64,000 bases of DNA from Actinomycetes bacterium (GTDB lineage Bacteria; Actinomycetota; Thermoleophilia; Gaiellales; F1-60-MAGs149). The position numbers and the translations under genes were made by a program. The stretch covers positions 48,302 through 112,301 of the forward strand of contig JANYCN010000042.1 in the NCBI GenBank assembly GCA_025360225.1, read 5' to 3'. Below, piece after piece: positions 53,512 through 63,664 of the stretch; the first letter of the stretch is position 1, and each line of letters begins with the position of its first letter. The notes below the pieces were generated by a model. It was not told the origin of the DNA. It did no database searches and saw nothing but the letters and a program-made list of their open reading frames with translations.

Positions 53512-53991
53512 ATGGGACGTGAGATCCACGCACGCGAGACGCGCTTCGGTCGCTACCTGGAGGAGTTCGAGGTCGGCGACACGTACTGGCACTGGCCCGG
53601 CAAGACGATCACCGAGGCCGACGACCACCTCTTCTGCATGATCACGATGAACCACCATCCGCTGCACACCGACGCGCGCTACGCCGAGCGCGAGACGCAG
53701 TTCGGGAAGAACGTCGTCGTCGGCAACCTCGTCTACTCCCTCGTCCTCGGGATGAGCGTTCCAGACGTCTCCGGCAAGGCGATCGCCAACCTCGAGATCG
53801 AGTCGCTGAAGCACGCCCTGCCGACCTTCCACGGCGACACGATCTACGCGAAGACCACCGTCCTCGACGTCCGCGCCTCGGCGTCGAAACCCGACCGGGG
53901 CGTCGTCTACGTCGAGTCGTTCGGGTGGAACCAGCGCGACGAGATCGTCTGCGAGTTCCGTCGCCGCGTCCTCGTGCCGCGCCGCCCGTGA
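53512..53991 (+). CDS. MaoC-like hot-dog hydratase, candidate mesaconyl-CoA hydratase
   Basis: A 159-residue MaoC-type dehydratase. ATG 53512 with AAGGGG five bases upstream is chosen over GTG 53506. GDTYWHWPGKTITEADDHLFC and MNHHPLHTDARYA form the hydratase motif with catalytic Asp/His. It would hydrate mesaconyl-CoA to beta-methylmalyl-CoA, the substrate of the lyase two genes upstream. Its stop overlaps the next start by four bases. Confidence 0.87.
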   Translation: MGREIHARETRFGRYLEEFEVGDTYWHWPGKTITEADDHLFCMITMNHHPLHTDARYAERETQFGKNVVVGNLVYSLVLGMSVPDVSGKAIANLEIESLKHALPTFHGDTIYAKTTVLDVRASASKPDRGVVYVESFGWNQRDEIVCEFRRRVLVPRRP

Positions 53992-54401
53992 ACCCGGAAC
54001 GCCAGGGTGGGCCCGACCTGCTGATCGCCGGCGGCGTGATCGTCGGGGCAACGATCTGGGCAACGGCCCACGTTGGACCGCTCGGGGTCGTCGCCGGGCC
54101 AGCGGCCGACCTGCTGGTCGTGCAGCTCGTGGCCGGAGCGCTGAAGCGCCCGTACCGCTCGCCCGGCGCGCCGCTCTGGGCGCTCTGCCTCGCGATCTCC
54201 GCCCTGCTGCCGGCAGCGGTTACCTGGAGGGCCCCGGCGACGGGGTTGCTGCTGACGGCGACGACGGCGCTCCCCGCGATCGTGCTCGCCGCCCTCGGCT
54301 GGCGCCGACCGCTTGCCGGTGCTGCGCGGTTGGCGCTACCGCTCGCCGTCGTCGCTCTGACGGTGTCCGTCAGCGTGGCCGCGCTGCACGGGGCAGGGTA
54401 G
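53988..54401 (+). CDS. small hydrophobic membrane protein
   Basis: A 137-residue protein starting at GTG 53988 in a GTGA overlap with the MaoC gene. Four hydrophobic helices are visible (near 12-32, 38-50, 60-90 and 100-130), with little polar sequence. No family was recognised. Coupling suggests a role tied to the pathway above, perhaps transport, but nothing in the sequence shows this. Confidence 0.65.
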   Translation: MNPERQGGPDLLIAGGVIVGATIWATAHVGPLGVVAGPAADLLVVQLVAGALKRPYRSPGAPLWALCLAISALLPAAVTWRAPATGLLLTATTALPAIVLAALGWRRPLAGAARLALPLAVVALTVSVSVAALHGAG

Positions 54402-54424
54402 CTCCCGGAAGATCGGTAGTCAGC

Positions 54425-54468
54425 AGTGCAGAAAATCGGGATCCTGACGTGCAGGATTTCGGTAGTAT
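54425..54468 (+). promoter_or_regulatory. direct repeats and -10 upstream of the DUF4143 gene
   Basis: GTGCAGAAAATCGG (from 54426) and GTGCAGGATTTCGG (from 54449) are near-identical direct repeats. TAGTAT at 54463-54468 ends seven bases before GTG 54476. The second repeat overlaps the promoter spacer, so a bound protein could repress it. I infer autoregulation or a dedicated regulator. Confidence 0.55.
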
Positions 54469-54475
54469 GCGCTCT

Positions 54476-55690
54476 GTGGCGTATCAGGCGCGCATCGTCG
54501 ACGACGTCCTCACCGAGGTGCTTTGCGAGTTCCCTGCGGTGATGCTCATCGGGGCACGTGGCGTCGGTAAGACCACGACAGCGGCGCGGCACGTCGACGT
54601 CATTGTCCGTCTCGATAGCGAGCGGGAGGCCGGCGCGTTCCGCGTCGACCCAGACGCCGCTCTCGATCGGGTTCCCGGCAGGGTCTTGTTGGACGAGTGG
54701 CAGGCAACGCCGCAGATCCTCGGGGCGGTGAAGCGGGCGGTCGACGCCGGCGCGTCCCCGGGGCGGTTCATACTCACCGGATCGGTCGCAGGACCTTCGC
54801 TACCCGGGGCGTGGCCCGGGACCGGCCGAGTCCTGACCGTGCGCCAGTACGGGATGACGATCGCTGAACGCCGCGGCAGCGGGAAGCCCATTCTTAACTG
54901 GCTGCTCGAACCCCGGCGCGAGACGCCGTCGACCGAGCGGCTCGCCGACTACGTCGCCTTGGCGCTCCGGGGCGGGTTTCCGTCCAGCCCCGACGCTGGA
55001 GCAGGCGGCGGCGCGGCGCGGTTCTTCGCGAGCTACGTCGGAGCCGTTGTCGAGCGGGACGTGCGCGACGTCGGTCGCGATCGGACCCGTTTCGCGCGGT
55101 ACCTCGCTGCGTACGCCTTGACGAGCGGGACGGTTGTCGCCGACCAGACCCTGCTCGTGGCCGCGGGCATCGATCGACGGACCGGGCTCGCCTACGAACG
55201 CCTCCTCGAGGAGCTCCACCTCGTGACCACGCTACCGGCGTGGTCGACGAACTCGCTGGTGCGGCTTAGCCGACGACCGAAGCGGCATCTGGCAGACGTT
55301 GCGCTCGGCGTCGGGCTCCTTGGCTGGACCGTTGACCGGGTCCTCGCTGACGCGCACGTTTTTGGTCGGGTCCTCGAGACCTTCGTCGTGTCGCAGACCG
55401 TCCCGGAGCTCGTGCGGGACGCCGTCCCGGCGAGGCCGTTCCACCTTCGCCAGGACGACGGGCGTCGCGAGATCGACCTGCTGCTAGAGCTCCCGGGCGG
55501 AGACGTGATCGCGATCGAGGTGAAGGCGACCGCTGCACCGACACCTCGGGACGGGCGTCACCTGGCCTGGCTCCGCGACTCGATCGGCGCACGGTTCCGG
55601 TCCGGGCTGGTGCTCCACACGGGTCCGGACACCTACCGGCTCGGCGACCGCATCGTGGCGACCCCCGTCTCCAGCCTCTGGGCGTCGTAG
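54476..55690 (+). CDS. AAA ATPase with DUF4143 nuclease-like C-terminus
   Basis: A 404-residue protein. GTG 54476 is chosen on the leaderless promoter spacing; ATG 54467 and GTG 54449 are in-frame alternatives. Walker A is GARGVGKTT (residues 26-34) and Walker B VLLDEWQ. The C-terminal DUF4143 part ends in a PD-(D/E)xK-like core (REIDLLLELPGGDVIAIEVK). Related proteins are common in actinobacteria and archaea, often near mobile or toxin-antitoxin loci, with no proven function. The gene stands alone between a pathway operon and a decayed SDR gene. Confidence 0.85.
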   Translation: MAYQARIVDDVLTEVLCEFPAVMLIGARGVGKTTTAARHVDVIVRLDSEREAGAFRVDPDAALDRVPGRVLLDEWQATPQILGAVKRAVDAGASPGRFILTGSVAGPSLPGAWPGTGRVLTVRQYGMTIAERRGSGKPILNWLLEPRRETPSTERLADYVALALRGGFPSSPDAGAGGGAARFFASYVGAVVERDVRDVGRDRTRFARYLAAYALTSGTVVADQTLLVAAGIDRRTGLAYERLLEELHLVTTLPAWSTNSLVRLSRRPKRHLADVALGVGLLGWTVDRVLADAHVFGRVLETFVVSQTVPELVRDAVPARPFHLRQDDGRREIDLLLELPGGDVIAIEVKATAAPTPRDGRHLAWLRDSIGARFRSGLVLHTGPDTYRLGDRIVATPVSSLWAS

Positions 55691-55757
55691 TACGCGACCC
55701 CGTCCGAGGCGGTACTCCCACCCGAAAGCACAGGCCTCTCCATCCGATGCCACAGCA

Positions 55758-55900
55758 CCGAGCTTCTTTGACGGGCTCGTAGCGGTCTGATCGTCACCGG
55801 CGCTGCCTCCGGCATGGGCGCTGCGTGTGCGGGCGTGCTCACCACCGCCGGGGCGACGTCATCGCCGTCGACCTGGCGCCGGGCGAGACGTTCACGGGCG
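55758..55900 (+). pseudogene. short-chain dehydrogenase remnant (N-terminal fragment, frameshifted)
   Basis: Reading with two frame changes gives SFFDGLVAV, then LIVTGAASGMGAACAGVLTTAGAT, then VIAVDLAPGETFTGD. These align along their length with the first 48 residues of the SDR encoded at 57951 (SFKGKVAVITGAASGMGAAT and so on). One indel near 55787 and a missing base near 55851 break the frame, and homology stops at about 55895, where the convergent PH-domain gene ends. This is a truncated relative of the downstream gene. Confidence 0.65.
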
Positions 55901-57358
55901 ACACTGATCGACGACGCCACCGTGCAGGTCGATCGCGACCCGAGCGGCAACCGCGGAGTCGATCGCGGAGACCTTGGGAGAGCGAACGCCCTGGCCGACG
56001 AGCACCGTGATCGACGCCAGCCGGAGCGCGCGGTCGACCGGGCCCTGTCGCACGCTCACGGCCTGGCAGGCCGCGGCCCGCATCACGACGTGCGAGACGG
56101 CAACTCCGGGCGAGCGCAGCTGGATCCATCCCCGTTCATTTCGGACCCCGGCGCCCCGCACGCGAACACCAACCAGCGCCGCGGCGCCGATCGTCCACAC
56201 AGCGACCACGGTTGCGAGGCCGTTGTACCCGAGCCCGAGGGCGGACGCCACGATGATCGCTCCAAGGCCGAGGCTCTTGGCGAGCCACGCGGCGACGGCT
56301 CGACGTGGGACGCCGCCCAGCGGCGCGATCCCGTGCCCAACGATCGCCGCGCCAAGCCGTGCAGCAACCGCTCGCGCATCAGCCGGCAGGAGCAACCGCG
56401 ACCGCGCCCCGTCATCGTCCTCGACGCCGGGAACGAGGCTGTGCAGCTCCGCGAGACCGAACAGCCGCCCGGCGACGGAGGACCGCAGCTCGAAACCAAC
56501 GACACGCTCCCGCGGTGTGGACGTCGAGACGCGGTTCAGCATCCCGTGTCGCGTGAGAAGCCATTGCTCGTCGCCGCGTAGCTCGAAGCTCCGGTTGACG
56601 GCCGCAGCCAGACCGCCGACGAACAGCGCGTGGACGACGTAGCCAAGAACCACGAAGGAAGCCATGCTCGGCGCGTGCTCCAGCGCGGCGCGCACCTGGC
56701 TCGCTGTCGAGCCGGAGCCCTCGTCCCGGCTCAACCACCACAGGAAGAGGAGGCACACCAACCCGACGACCGGCACGTCCGTCAGCGTGGCGGCGAGCAT
56801 CTGTAGCCGAACGCGCCCGGTCGCGAGCTGGCGGAGAGCAGAAGCCTCGAGAACGGAGGCGGGAGCGCCGTTCGGTGTTGGGTGTGCTGCCGGGACTGCG
56901 TCCGCACCGCGCGCGAGGGCGGTGAGCGCGGTCGCCATGGCACTTGCGACGCCATCCAGCACCAGCTCGTCCTTCGCCGCTGCGCCGGTGTCAAAGCGGA
57001 CCCGCGCCAGGCCGAACATGCGGTGAAGCCATCCCTCCCGGACGTCAACCGCCGCGATCCGTTCCAGCGGGACGGAGCGAACGTTTCGCCCGACGATCCC
57101 CCAGCTCATGGTGACGCTCGTCTCGGAGAGGGTGAACCTGTACCGCCACCACCAGATGCAGCGGTGCGCGAAGCCGAGGGCGAGCGGCAGCAACCGGGCG
57201 TGGAGGGGGTCGAAGAGGTCCAAATGGGGGAGGACGAGGGTCATGATCGCCCCGAAGCCAGTCGACGCACGCGCCCCACTCGCGCTACAGAACACCGCGG
57301 CGAACGGCAACCGTGTGGGGACTCTTGAGAGCGGCAGGGTCGCGCGCGGGTCGATCAT
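55892..57358 (-). CDS. large bacterial-PH-domain membrane protein (YdbT-like)
   Basis: A 488-residue membrane protein. Paired hydrophobic helices alternate with bacterial PH (bPH2) domains. The first domain is around RYRFTLSETSVTMSWGIVG with VPLERIAAVDVREGWLHRMFG, and the second around WLLTRHGMLNRVSTSTPRER. A third, weaker one lies near the C-terminus. It is coupled by ATGA to the smaller PH protein upstream, the YdbS/YdbT arrangement. The function of such pairs is not well established; membrane-associated protein assembly is suggested. Confidence 0.82.
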   Translation of the reverse strand: MIDPRATLPLSRVPTRLPFAAVFCSASGARASTGFGAIMTLVLPHLDLFDPLHARLLPLALGFAHRCIWWWRYRFTLSETSVTMSWGIVGRNVRSVPLERIAAVDVREGWLHRMFGLARVRFDTGAAAKDELVLDGVASAMATALTALARGADAVPAAHPTPNGAPASVLEASALRQLATGRVRLQMLAATLTDVPVVGLVCLLFLWWLSRDEGSGSTASQVRAALEHAPSMASFVVLGYVVHALFVGGLAAAVNRSFELRGDEQWLLTRHGMLNRVSTSTPRERVVGFELRSSVAGRLFGLAELHSLVPGVEDDDGARSRLLLPADARAVAARLGAAIVGHGIAPLGGVPRRAVAAWLAKSLGLGAIIVASALGLGYNGLATVVAVWTIGAAALVGVRVRGAGVRNERGWIQLRSPGVAVSHVVMRAAACQAVSVRQGPVDRALRLASITVLVGQGVRSPKVSAIDSAVAARVAIDLHGGVVDQCRP

Positions 57359-57870
57359 ACGCGCTGCTGTCCGAAAGGGCGGACGCTGAGCTCAGCCTGC
57401 AACGCGGCTGCGTCATCGGCGTCGAGCCCGTCGAGGTCGACGCTCTGGCGCGTCGTCCTGACCTTGACCGAAGAGATGCCGACGAGAGCCTGCAGCGCGC
57501 TCTGGCGACGATCAACGCCCTGGACTCCCTCCCGCGGTAGCAGCGTCCACCTGCGAACGAGCCACCCGTCACGAACGTAGAGACCAGCCTCGTTGACGTC
57601 CCAGCGAAACCGGCGGAAGCGGGCGTTTGGATGAATGACTGCATAGAACGCTCCGACGGCCGCCACCGCCCAAGGCAGACGGTCCACCGTTGGGGTGACC
57701 CAACTGGGGAGCATGTCCGGCCAACGGCTCGTGACGCTGCGGTCGACAAGCGCTCTGACCACAACCAGGCCGACGACCGCCTGGGTGACAGCCCAGGCCG
57801 CCGTGACGTGCCAGTACAGGCGAACGCGGCCCGGAAGACGCCGGCGTGGCTCGGGCATCGGTTCTCGCAC
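57355..57870 (-). CDS. small bacterial-PH-domain membrane protein (YdbS-like)
   Basis: A 171-residue protein. GTG 57870 is chosen because TATACT ends seven bases before it on the minus strand; ATG 57858 is an alternative. Two helices (about 22-40 and 65-83) precede one bPH2 domain (RFRWDVNEAGLYVRDGWLVR, LLPREGVQGVDRRQS). It is the first gene of the PH pair and is divergent from the SDR gene. Confidence 0.82.
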   Translation of the reverse strand: MREPMPEPRRRLPGRVRLYWHVTAAWAVTQAVVGLVVVRALVDRSVTSRWPDMLPSWVTPTVDRLPWAVAAVGAFYAVIHPNARFRRFRWDVNEAGLYVRDGWLVRRWTLLPREGVQGVDRRQSALQALVGISSVKVRTTRQSVDLDGLDADDAAALQAELSVRPFGQQRV

Positions 57871-57877
57871 GACGGCG

Positions 57878-57944
57878 AGTATACGTAACCTGGCCGGCAC
57901 GCGCACTGGCCGCACTCGACGACGCAGCGGGTTCCAGGTAGGCT
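57878..57944. promoter_or_regulatory. divergent leaderless promoters of the PH pair and the SDR gene
   Basis: TATACT (minus strand, 57878-57883) ends seven bases before GTG 57870. TAGGCT (plus strand, 57939-57944) ends six bases before ATG 57951. No Shine-Dalgarno sequences are present. Confidence 0.6.
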
Positions 57945-57950
57945 GTCGAG

Positions 57951-58663
57951 ATGAGCTTCAAGGGCAAGGTCGCTGTGATCACGGGTGCGGCCTCGGGGAT
58001 GGGTGCGGCGACAGCGCGGCTCCTTACCGAGTCCGGCGCGACCGTCCTCGGCGTTGACCTGACACCAGGCGTCACGTTCGTCGGCAATGTATCGGATTCC
58101 GCTTTTTGTGAGGCCGCGATCAACACGACGCTCCAGCGACACGGGCGAGTGGACGTCCTCGTGAACGCGGCGGGCGTCGTGGTTCGGGCAACGGCGCCCG
58201 AGACGTCGGATGATGCCTACCACCGGCAGATGCGCGTGAACGTTGACGGCACGTTCTTCATGTGCCGTGCGGTGCTCGAGCCAATGCGTCGCCAGCAGTC
58301 AGGCGCGATCGTCAACTTCGGCTCGATCTGGGGCGGCGTCGGCGGCAAGGGGCACGCCGCGTACGCGGCGTCGAAGGGCGCGGTGCACAACCTGACGCGT
58401 TCGCTCGCGCTCGACCACGCCCGCGAGGGCATCCGCGTCAACGCCGTCTGCCCGGGCGAGGTCGACACGCCGATGCTGCGCAGCGCGGGGCGCGAACGTC
58501 CGATGACCGATGACGAGGCCGCGGCGATGGCCGAGCGGGTCGTGCCGATGGGGCGCCTCGCCCAGCCCGACGAGATCGCACGCGTGGTGGTGTTCCTCGC
58601 CTCCGACGCCGCGAGCTACATGACCGGGGCGTGCGTTCCGGTCGACGCCGGCTACACGGCGAC

Positions 58664-58667
<4 letters not shown>
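57951..58667 (+). CDS. short-chain dehydrogenase/reductase
   Basis: A 238-residue classical SDR. The cofactor loop is TGAASGMGAATA, the NAG-like segment VLVNAAGVV, the catalytic Ser in VNFGSIWGG and YxxxK in YAASKGAVHN. Asp39 in GVDLTP at the end of beta-2 favours NAD+. VDAGYTAT ends the protein. The substrate is unknown. Its stop overlaps the aldo/keto reductase start (GTGA). A broken copy of its N-terminus lies 2.2 kb upstream. Confidence 0.9.
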
Positions 58668-59662
<995 letters not shown>

Positions 59663-60848
59663 TTGCACGAACGGAAGGCATCGCGAGCATCGCCGCATCG
59701 ACCGCGACGTTGACGAGGCCTCCGCCCATCAGGGTCGCCCGGGTACCGATCGCCGCCGCGAGCACCGGCGCCAGCACCGTACCGAGCGGGTTGAGCACGA
59801 ACGAACCGAGCGCCTCGAACGAGGACACCCGGCTCTGAAGCTCCTCGGGGATCTCCTGCTGGAACGTCGAGAACCAGAGGGTGATGTGCAGCGCGAGCCC
59901 GATCCCGGCGAGCACGGAAGCGCCGATGAGCACGGACCGCGGAGCGAGGGCGCCCCACGCGAACTGCGGCGGGGCGAGCAGCATCGCTGACGCGACGCAG
60001 ACGGCAAACGGGCGGGACGGGCGCACCCGCATCGCGAGCATACCGCCAAGAAGCGTGCCGATGGCGAACGCCGTCCCCGTCGCAGCCCACACGCCTGCAC
60101 CGCCGTAGTGGCGATCGGACAGCGCCGGGCCGAGAACGAACTGCGCCTGGTGGAAGGCGTTGCCGATGCCGAAACCGATCGCCGTCTTCCATACCCAGCC
60201 ACGCGACATGAACGCGCGGAAGCCCTCGCGGAGCTCGGTGCTGAACGCCGCGACACGATGTGCCAGAGGCGCGAGCGCGAGCGTGCCGTACGCCACCGCT
60301 GCGACGGCGAAGCTCGCCGCATCGATCGCAAGGGCGAGGCCCGAGCTGCCCGCCGCGACGAGGATGCCGCCAAGTGCCGGGCCGACGATCCACGTCGCAC
60401 TGCGCGCCGTCTGCAGGAGCGCGTTGGCCGGCTGTAGCTCGTCGACGCCGACGACCTGGGGGACGAGGCCCGTCTGGCTCGGTTGCGCGAAGCCCTCGGC
60501 GAGCCCGACCACCACCTGCAGCGGCAGCAGCAGCGCGATCGGTGCCGAGCCCGAGACGACCACCGCGGCGGTCGCGGCCTGCATCGATCCCTGGAGCAAC
60601 GCGCCGCCGACGAGCAGACGATGACGAGCGAGCCGGTCGCCGTAGACGCCGCCGGCGAGAAGTGCAAGGGCAGAGGCGAGCTGCCGCCCAGCAAGCACGA
60701 CACCCAGCTCGCCGAGGCTGCCGAGACGAAGGACGGCGAACGCGAGGGCGATCTGGGCGACAGCATCGCCGAGCGCCGAGATCGTGCTCCCGAGAAAGTA
60801 CCAGCGGAACGCCCTGCCTCGTAGGGGGCCGAGCTTTCGCATGGGCGA

Positions 60849-60854
60849 ACTCTA
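60849..60854 (-). promoter_or_regulatory. -10 element TAGAGT of the MFS gene
   Basis: On the minus strand TAGAGT ends six bases before ATG 60842. It overlaps the 3' end of ctaA, so the MFS gene may be transcribed from its own leaderless promoter. Confidence 0.5.
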
Positions 60855-61781
60855 TGTGACGCGAACAGGCGGTGCGAGCGTGCGGCAGAGCGCGACGATC
60901 GCGATCAGGAGCGCCGTCGCGTTCGCGACGTGCAGGAGCACTGTCCACCACTGCAAATGGGTGCGCCACTGCCACTCACCGATCACGATCTGCACCGCCG
61001 TCAGGCCCACGACGGCCCAGGCGAGCGGGACGGCGCGCGACGCGAGTCCCTCGACACACGACACGGCGAGCAGCACGAGGCCGATCAGCACGACGAAGGC
61101 GACGGCCACCCGGACGTGCCAGTACGTGGCGTCGAGCAGGTTCCAGAGCCTGGGCACCGGTTTGGCGTCGAACGAGCCGGGGTGCGTGCCGGACATGGTC
61201 ACGACGGCGCCGGAGGTGAGCATCAGCAGCCCCGCGCTGCCAAAGGCGATCACGAGCGGCCGCAGCCAGGGCGCCGCCGGACGCACGGCCGTCCCACCGT
61301 GGAGGTCGATGTAGAGGAGCGTCGCCGCGACGACGAGGAAGAGCGCGAGCAGGAAGTGGCTCATGACGGCGACAGGGTTCAGACCGGTGAGCACGGTGAT
61401 CCCACCGAGCGGTGCTTGCGCGAGGGTGCCGCCGCCCACGGAAAGCGCTAGCCACGACAGCGGCCGATCGTCTCGGCGCGCCCCGCGAAAGGCGCTGATC
61501 GCAAGGACCACGCACACGCCGACGACCCAGGCCGCGAGGATGCGGTTCGAGAACTCGACGACGGCGTGCCCGGTCGCCGGCGGCACCGGTCGCCCCTTGC
61601 AGAGCGGCCAGTCGGGGCAGCCAAGCCCGCTCGCCGTGACCCGGACGAGCGCTCCCGAGACGACGTTGATGTAGAGCGCGACCAGCGCGAGCTTCGAGTA
61701 GGAGGCGAGCTTTGCCGGGCGCGTCAGTCGATCGAGCCACCGCAGCACCAGGAAGAACACCGAGACGAGCATCCTCACCAC
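60852..61781 (-). CDS. ctaA: heme A synthase (COX15/CtaA)
   Basis: A 309-residue eight-helix membrane protein that oxidises heme O to heme A for cytochrome oxidase. VTASGLGCPDWPLCKGRPVPP holds the cysteine pair, VVEFSNRILA and VMSHFLLALFLV carry glutamate and histidine ligands, and a second His pair is in the C-terminal half (TYWHVRVAVAFVVL, LLHVANATALL). GTG 61781 has TAGCCT six bases upstream. No ctaB or cox genes are adjacent. Confidence 0.92.
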   Translation of the reverse strand: MVRMLVSVFFLVLRWLDRLTRPAKLASYSKLALVALYINVVSGALVRVTASGLGCPDWPLCKGRPVPPATGHAVVEFSNRILAAWVVGVCVVLAISAFRGARRDDRPLSWLALSVGGGTLAQAPLGGITVLTGLNPVAVMSHFLLALFLVVAATLLYIDLHGGTAVRPAAPWLRPLVIAFGSAGLLMLTSGAVVTMSGTHPGSFDAKPVPRLWNLLDATYWHVRVAVAFVVLIGLVLLAVSCVEGLASRAVPLAWAVVGLTAVQIVIGEWQWRTHLQWWTVLLHVANATALLIAIVALCRTLAPPVRVT

Positions 61782-61787
61782 AGGCGC

Positions 61788-61793
61788 AGGCTA
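61788..61793 (-). promoter_or_regulatory. -10 element TAGCCT of ctaA
   Basis: On the minus strand TAGCCT ends six bases before GTG 61781. It overlaps the final codons of the upstream regulator gene. Confidence 0.5.
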
Positions 61794-63248
61794 CACCGCG
61801 AGGCCGTCCCCCTCGAAGGTTCGTGTTCGACCACCGCCGCCCGTGGCGTCCTTCAGCGCGAGGGCCAGTCGTGCGATCCCGCGATCGGCCTCCGCCGGGG
61901 TGGCGGTCGAGAACGAGAGACGCAGGTGCGCGGTCGACACGCCAGGCGGCACGTACGTGTGCCCCGGAGAGACGATCACGCCGCGCTCGGCGGCTCGGGC
62001 GAAGATCTCCTCCTCGCTGACACGTTCCGGCAACCGCAGCCAGAGGTTGAACCCGGCCCGCGGCGCGAGCCACGTCGCTCGACCGCCGAGGCGACGCTCG
62101 AGGCTGCGCAGGAACGCGTCGCGACGGTCGCGGTAGAGGAGCCGCGTTCGCTCAAGATGCTCGGCCGCCTCCGGTCGCGCGAGGTAGCCGGCGAGCGCGC
62201 GTACCAGCGGCGGGCTCGTGTACCGGTCGGCGACGAGCTTCGCGGCGAGCACGCGGCGGTCGAGCGACGCGGGCGGCAGGATCACGCCGAGGCGAAGGCC
62301 CGGCAGCACCGTCTTCGCGTAGCTCTTGACGAGGATCACCAGCGCCTCGGGGTCGTACGCGGCAATTGGCGCCGGGATCGGCCCGTCGTGCACGAGCTCT
62401 GCTCCGGTGTCATCCTCGATGATCACGACGCCCGACTCGGCGCAGAGGGCCGCGAGCTGGCGACGACGGTCGTCCGTGAGCACCGTCCCGGTCGCGTTGT
62501 TCCCGGTGGGGTTCGCGAAGAGCAGGCGCGGTCGTTCGCTGCGGATCGCTTGCGCGACGGCGTCGACGATCAGCCCGTTGGCGTCGACCGGGACCGGGAT
62601 GATGCGCGCACGGGCCGCAACGAGCGAGTCGACAGCGCCAGCGTACGTCGGGGTCTCGCAGAGCACGGCGTCGCCTGGCTCAACCAGGGCCCGTACGGCG
62701 AGGTCGATTGCCTGCTGGCCTGACGTCGTAACGAGGATCATCTCCGGATCAACGACGTGTCCGCGCACGCGCCACGCCGCGGCAACCAGCTCACGCAGGG
62801 CGAGGTCGCCGCGCGGTGGACCGTACGCGAACAGCCGCGCGCCCTCCTCTCGGACGACCGCCTCGAGCTCGGCGGAGACCGCCGCTGCGACGCGTGGGTC
62901 AACGATCGGCAGCCCGGCGGAGAGGTTGACCGAGCCTGACCGCTGGGCTCCAGCGAGGCGCTCCTGCAGGTCAAGGGTCGCCGACGACGCTGGCGTGCGT
63001 CGATTCAGACCAAGATCGACGAGAACGCCGTCGCCCTCCCGCGCCCGGGCGACGTAGGTGCCGCGGCCAACCCGTGAGACGACGCGACCTTCGCGAGCGA
63101 GCATCCCATAGGCCTCGCCGGCGACAGCGGCGGAAACGTGCTCGGCCTCGGCGACGTCACGCACCGGCGCCAACCGCGCTCCCGGCGCGAGGTCACCGGC
63201 GTCAATACGGGCGCGAATCCGCGCGGCGAGCTCGGAGGCAAGCGACAT
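61791..63248 (-). CDS. MocR-type regulator: GntR winged helix fused to a PLP aminotransferase domain
   Basis: A 485-residue protein placed to start at ATG 63248. The N-terminal GntR domain is RIRARIDAGDLAPGARLAPV with AEHVSAAVAGEAYGML. From about residue 100 follows a fold-type I aminotransferase domain with LLFANPTGNNATG, VVIIEDDTGAELVHD and the PLP lysine in ILVKSYAKTVLPGLRLG. Such proteins sense PLP or amino compounds, for example PdxR and GabR. No pdxST or gabT gene is adjacent. An upstream extension of the frame looks non-coding. Confidence 0.87.
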   Translation of the reverse strand: MSLASELAARIRARIDAGDLAPGARLAPVRDVAEAEHVSAAVAGEAYGMLAREGRVVSRVGRGTYVARAREGDGVLVDLGLNRRTPASSATLDLQERLAGAQRSGSVNLSAGLPIVDPRVAAAVSAELEAVVREEGARLFAYGPPRGDLALRELVAAAWRVRGHVVDPEMILVTTSGQQAIDLAVRALVEPGDAVLCETPTYAGAVDSLVAARARIIPVPVDANGLIVDAVAQAIRSERPRLLFANPTGNNATGTVLTDDRRRQLAALCAESGVVIIEDDTGAELVHDGPIPAPIAAYDPEALVILVKSYAKTVLPGLRLGVILPPASLDRRVLAAKLVADRYTSPPLVRALAGYLARPEAAEHLERTRLLYRDRRDAFLRSLERRLGGRATWLAPRAGFNLWLRLPERVSEEEIFARAAERGVIVSPGHTYVPPGVSTAHLRLSFSTATPAEADRGIARLALALKDATGGGGRTRTFEGDGLAV

Positions 63249-63664
63249 GTCCGGTAGCGTCCGGCCTTTCTCGGTGAGACGTGCAGACGCACGATACCGC
63301 CCTGCCACGGCAGGGTCTACCGCGACGGTGCGGACACCGACGTGATCGTCTACCTGCTCGCTCGGGATTCGCGTTGTGTCAGACGCCGATCGCGCTCGAC
63401 TGGCGGGTGCTGCAGGGGCGGCCTCCTCAGCGCGACGGAGCGACACGGCACGACCTGCCATGCCTGCTCGTCTCCAACGGCCACCCTACTACCTGCACGA
63501 CGTGCCACGCATGCCGTGCGTCGTCATCGCCTACGCCGCAACCACGCCGACGAAGCGCGCGACGGTGGCGGCGCTCGTCGGGGAAGCACCGATGCCGGGC
63601 GTCAGCCCCGCCGACGCGTTCTGCGGACACGCCGACGTACGCTGCTGAACGGAGCCAACCGCCG
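63249..63664. other. 416-base gap without a convincing gene
   Basis: Between the MocR-type gene and the DNA ligase fragment. Short open frames occur on both strands (for example 63376-63648 plus), but none has a family motif, a ribosome-binding site or the leaderless -10 pattern. The promoter of the MocR gene must lie here, at the low-coordinate side. Confidence 0.5.

Noticed and set aside
55780..55800. TAGCGGTCTGATCGTCA resembling the end of the CTAG element
   Set aside because: The match stops after about 17 bases, there is no CTAG or partner end, and the sequence is explained by homology to the SDR coding start.
63376..63648. 90-codon plus-strand frame in the gap before the DNA ligase
   Set aside because: No ribosome-binding site, no leaderless signal, no recognisable family; composition not convincing.
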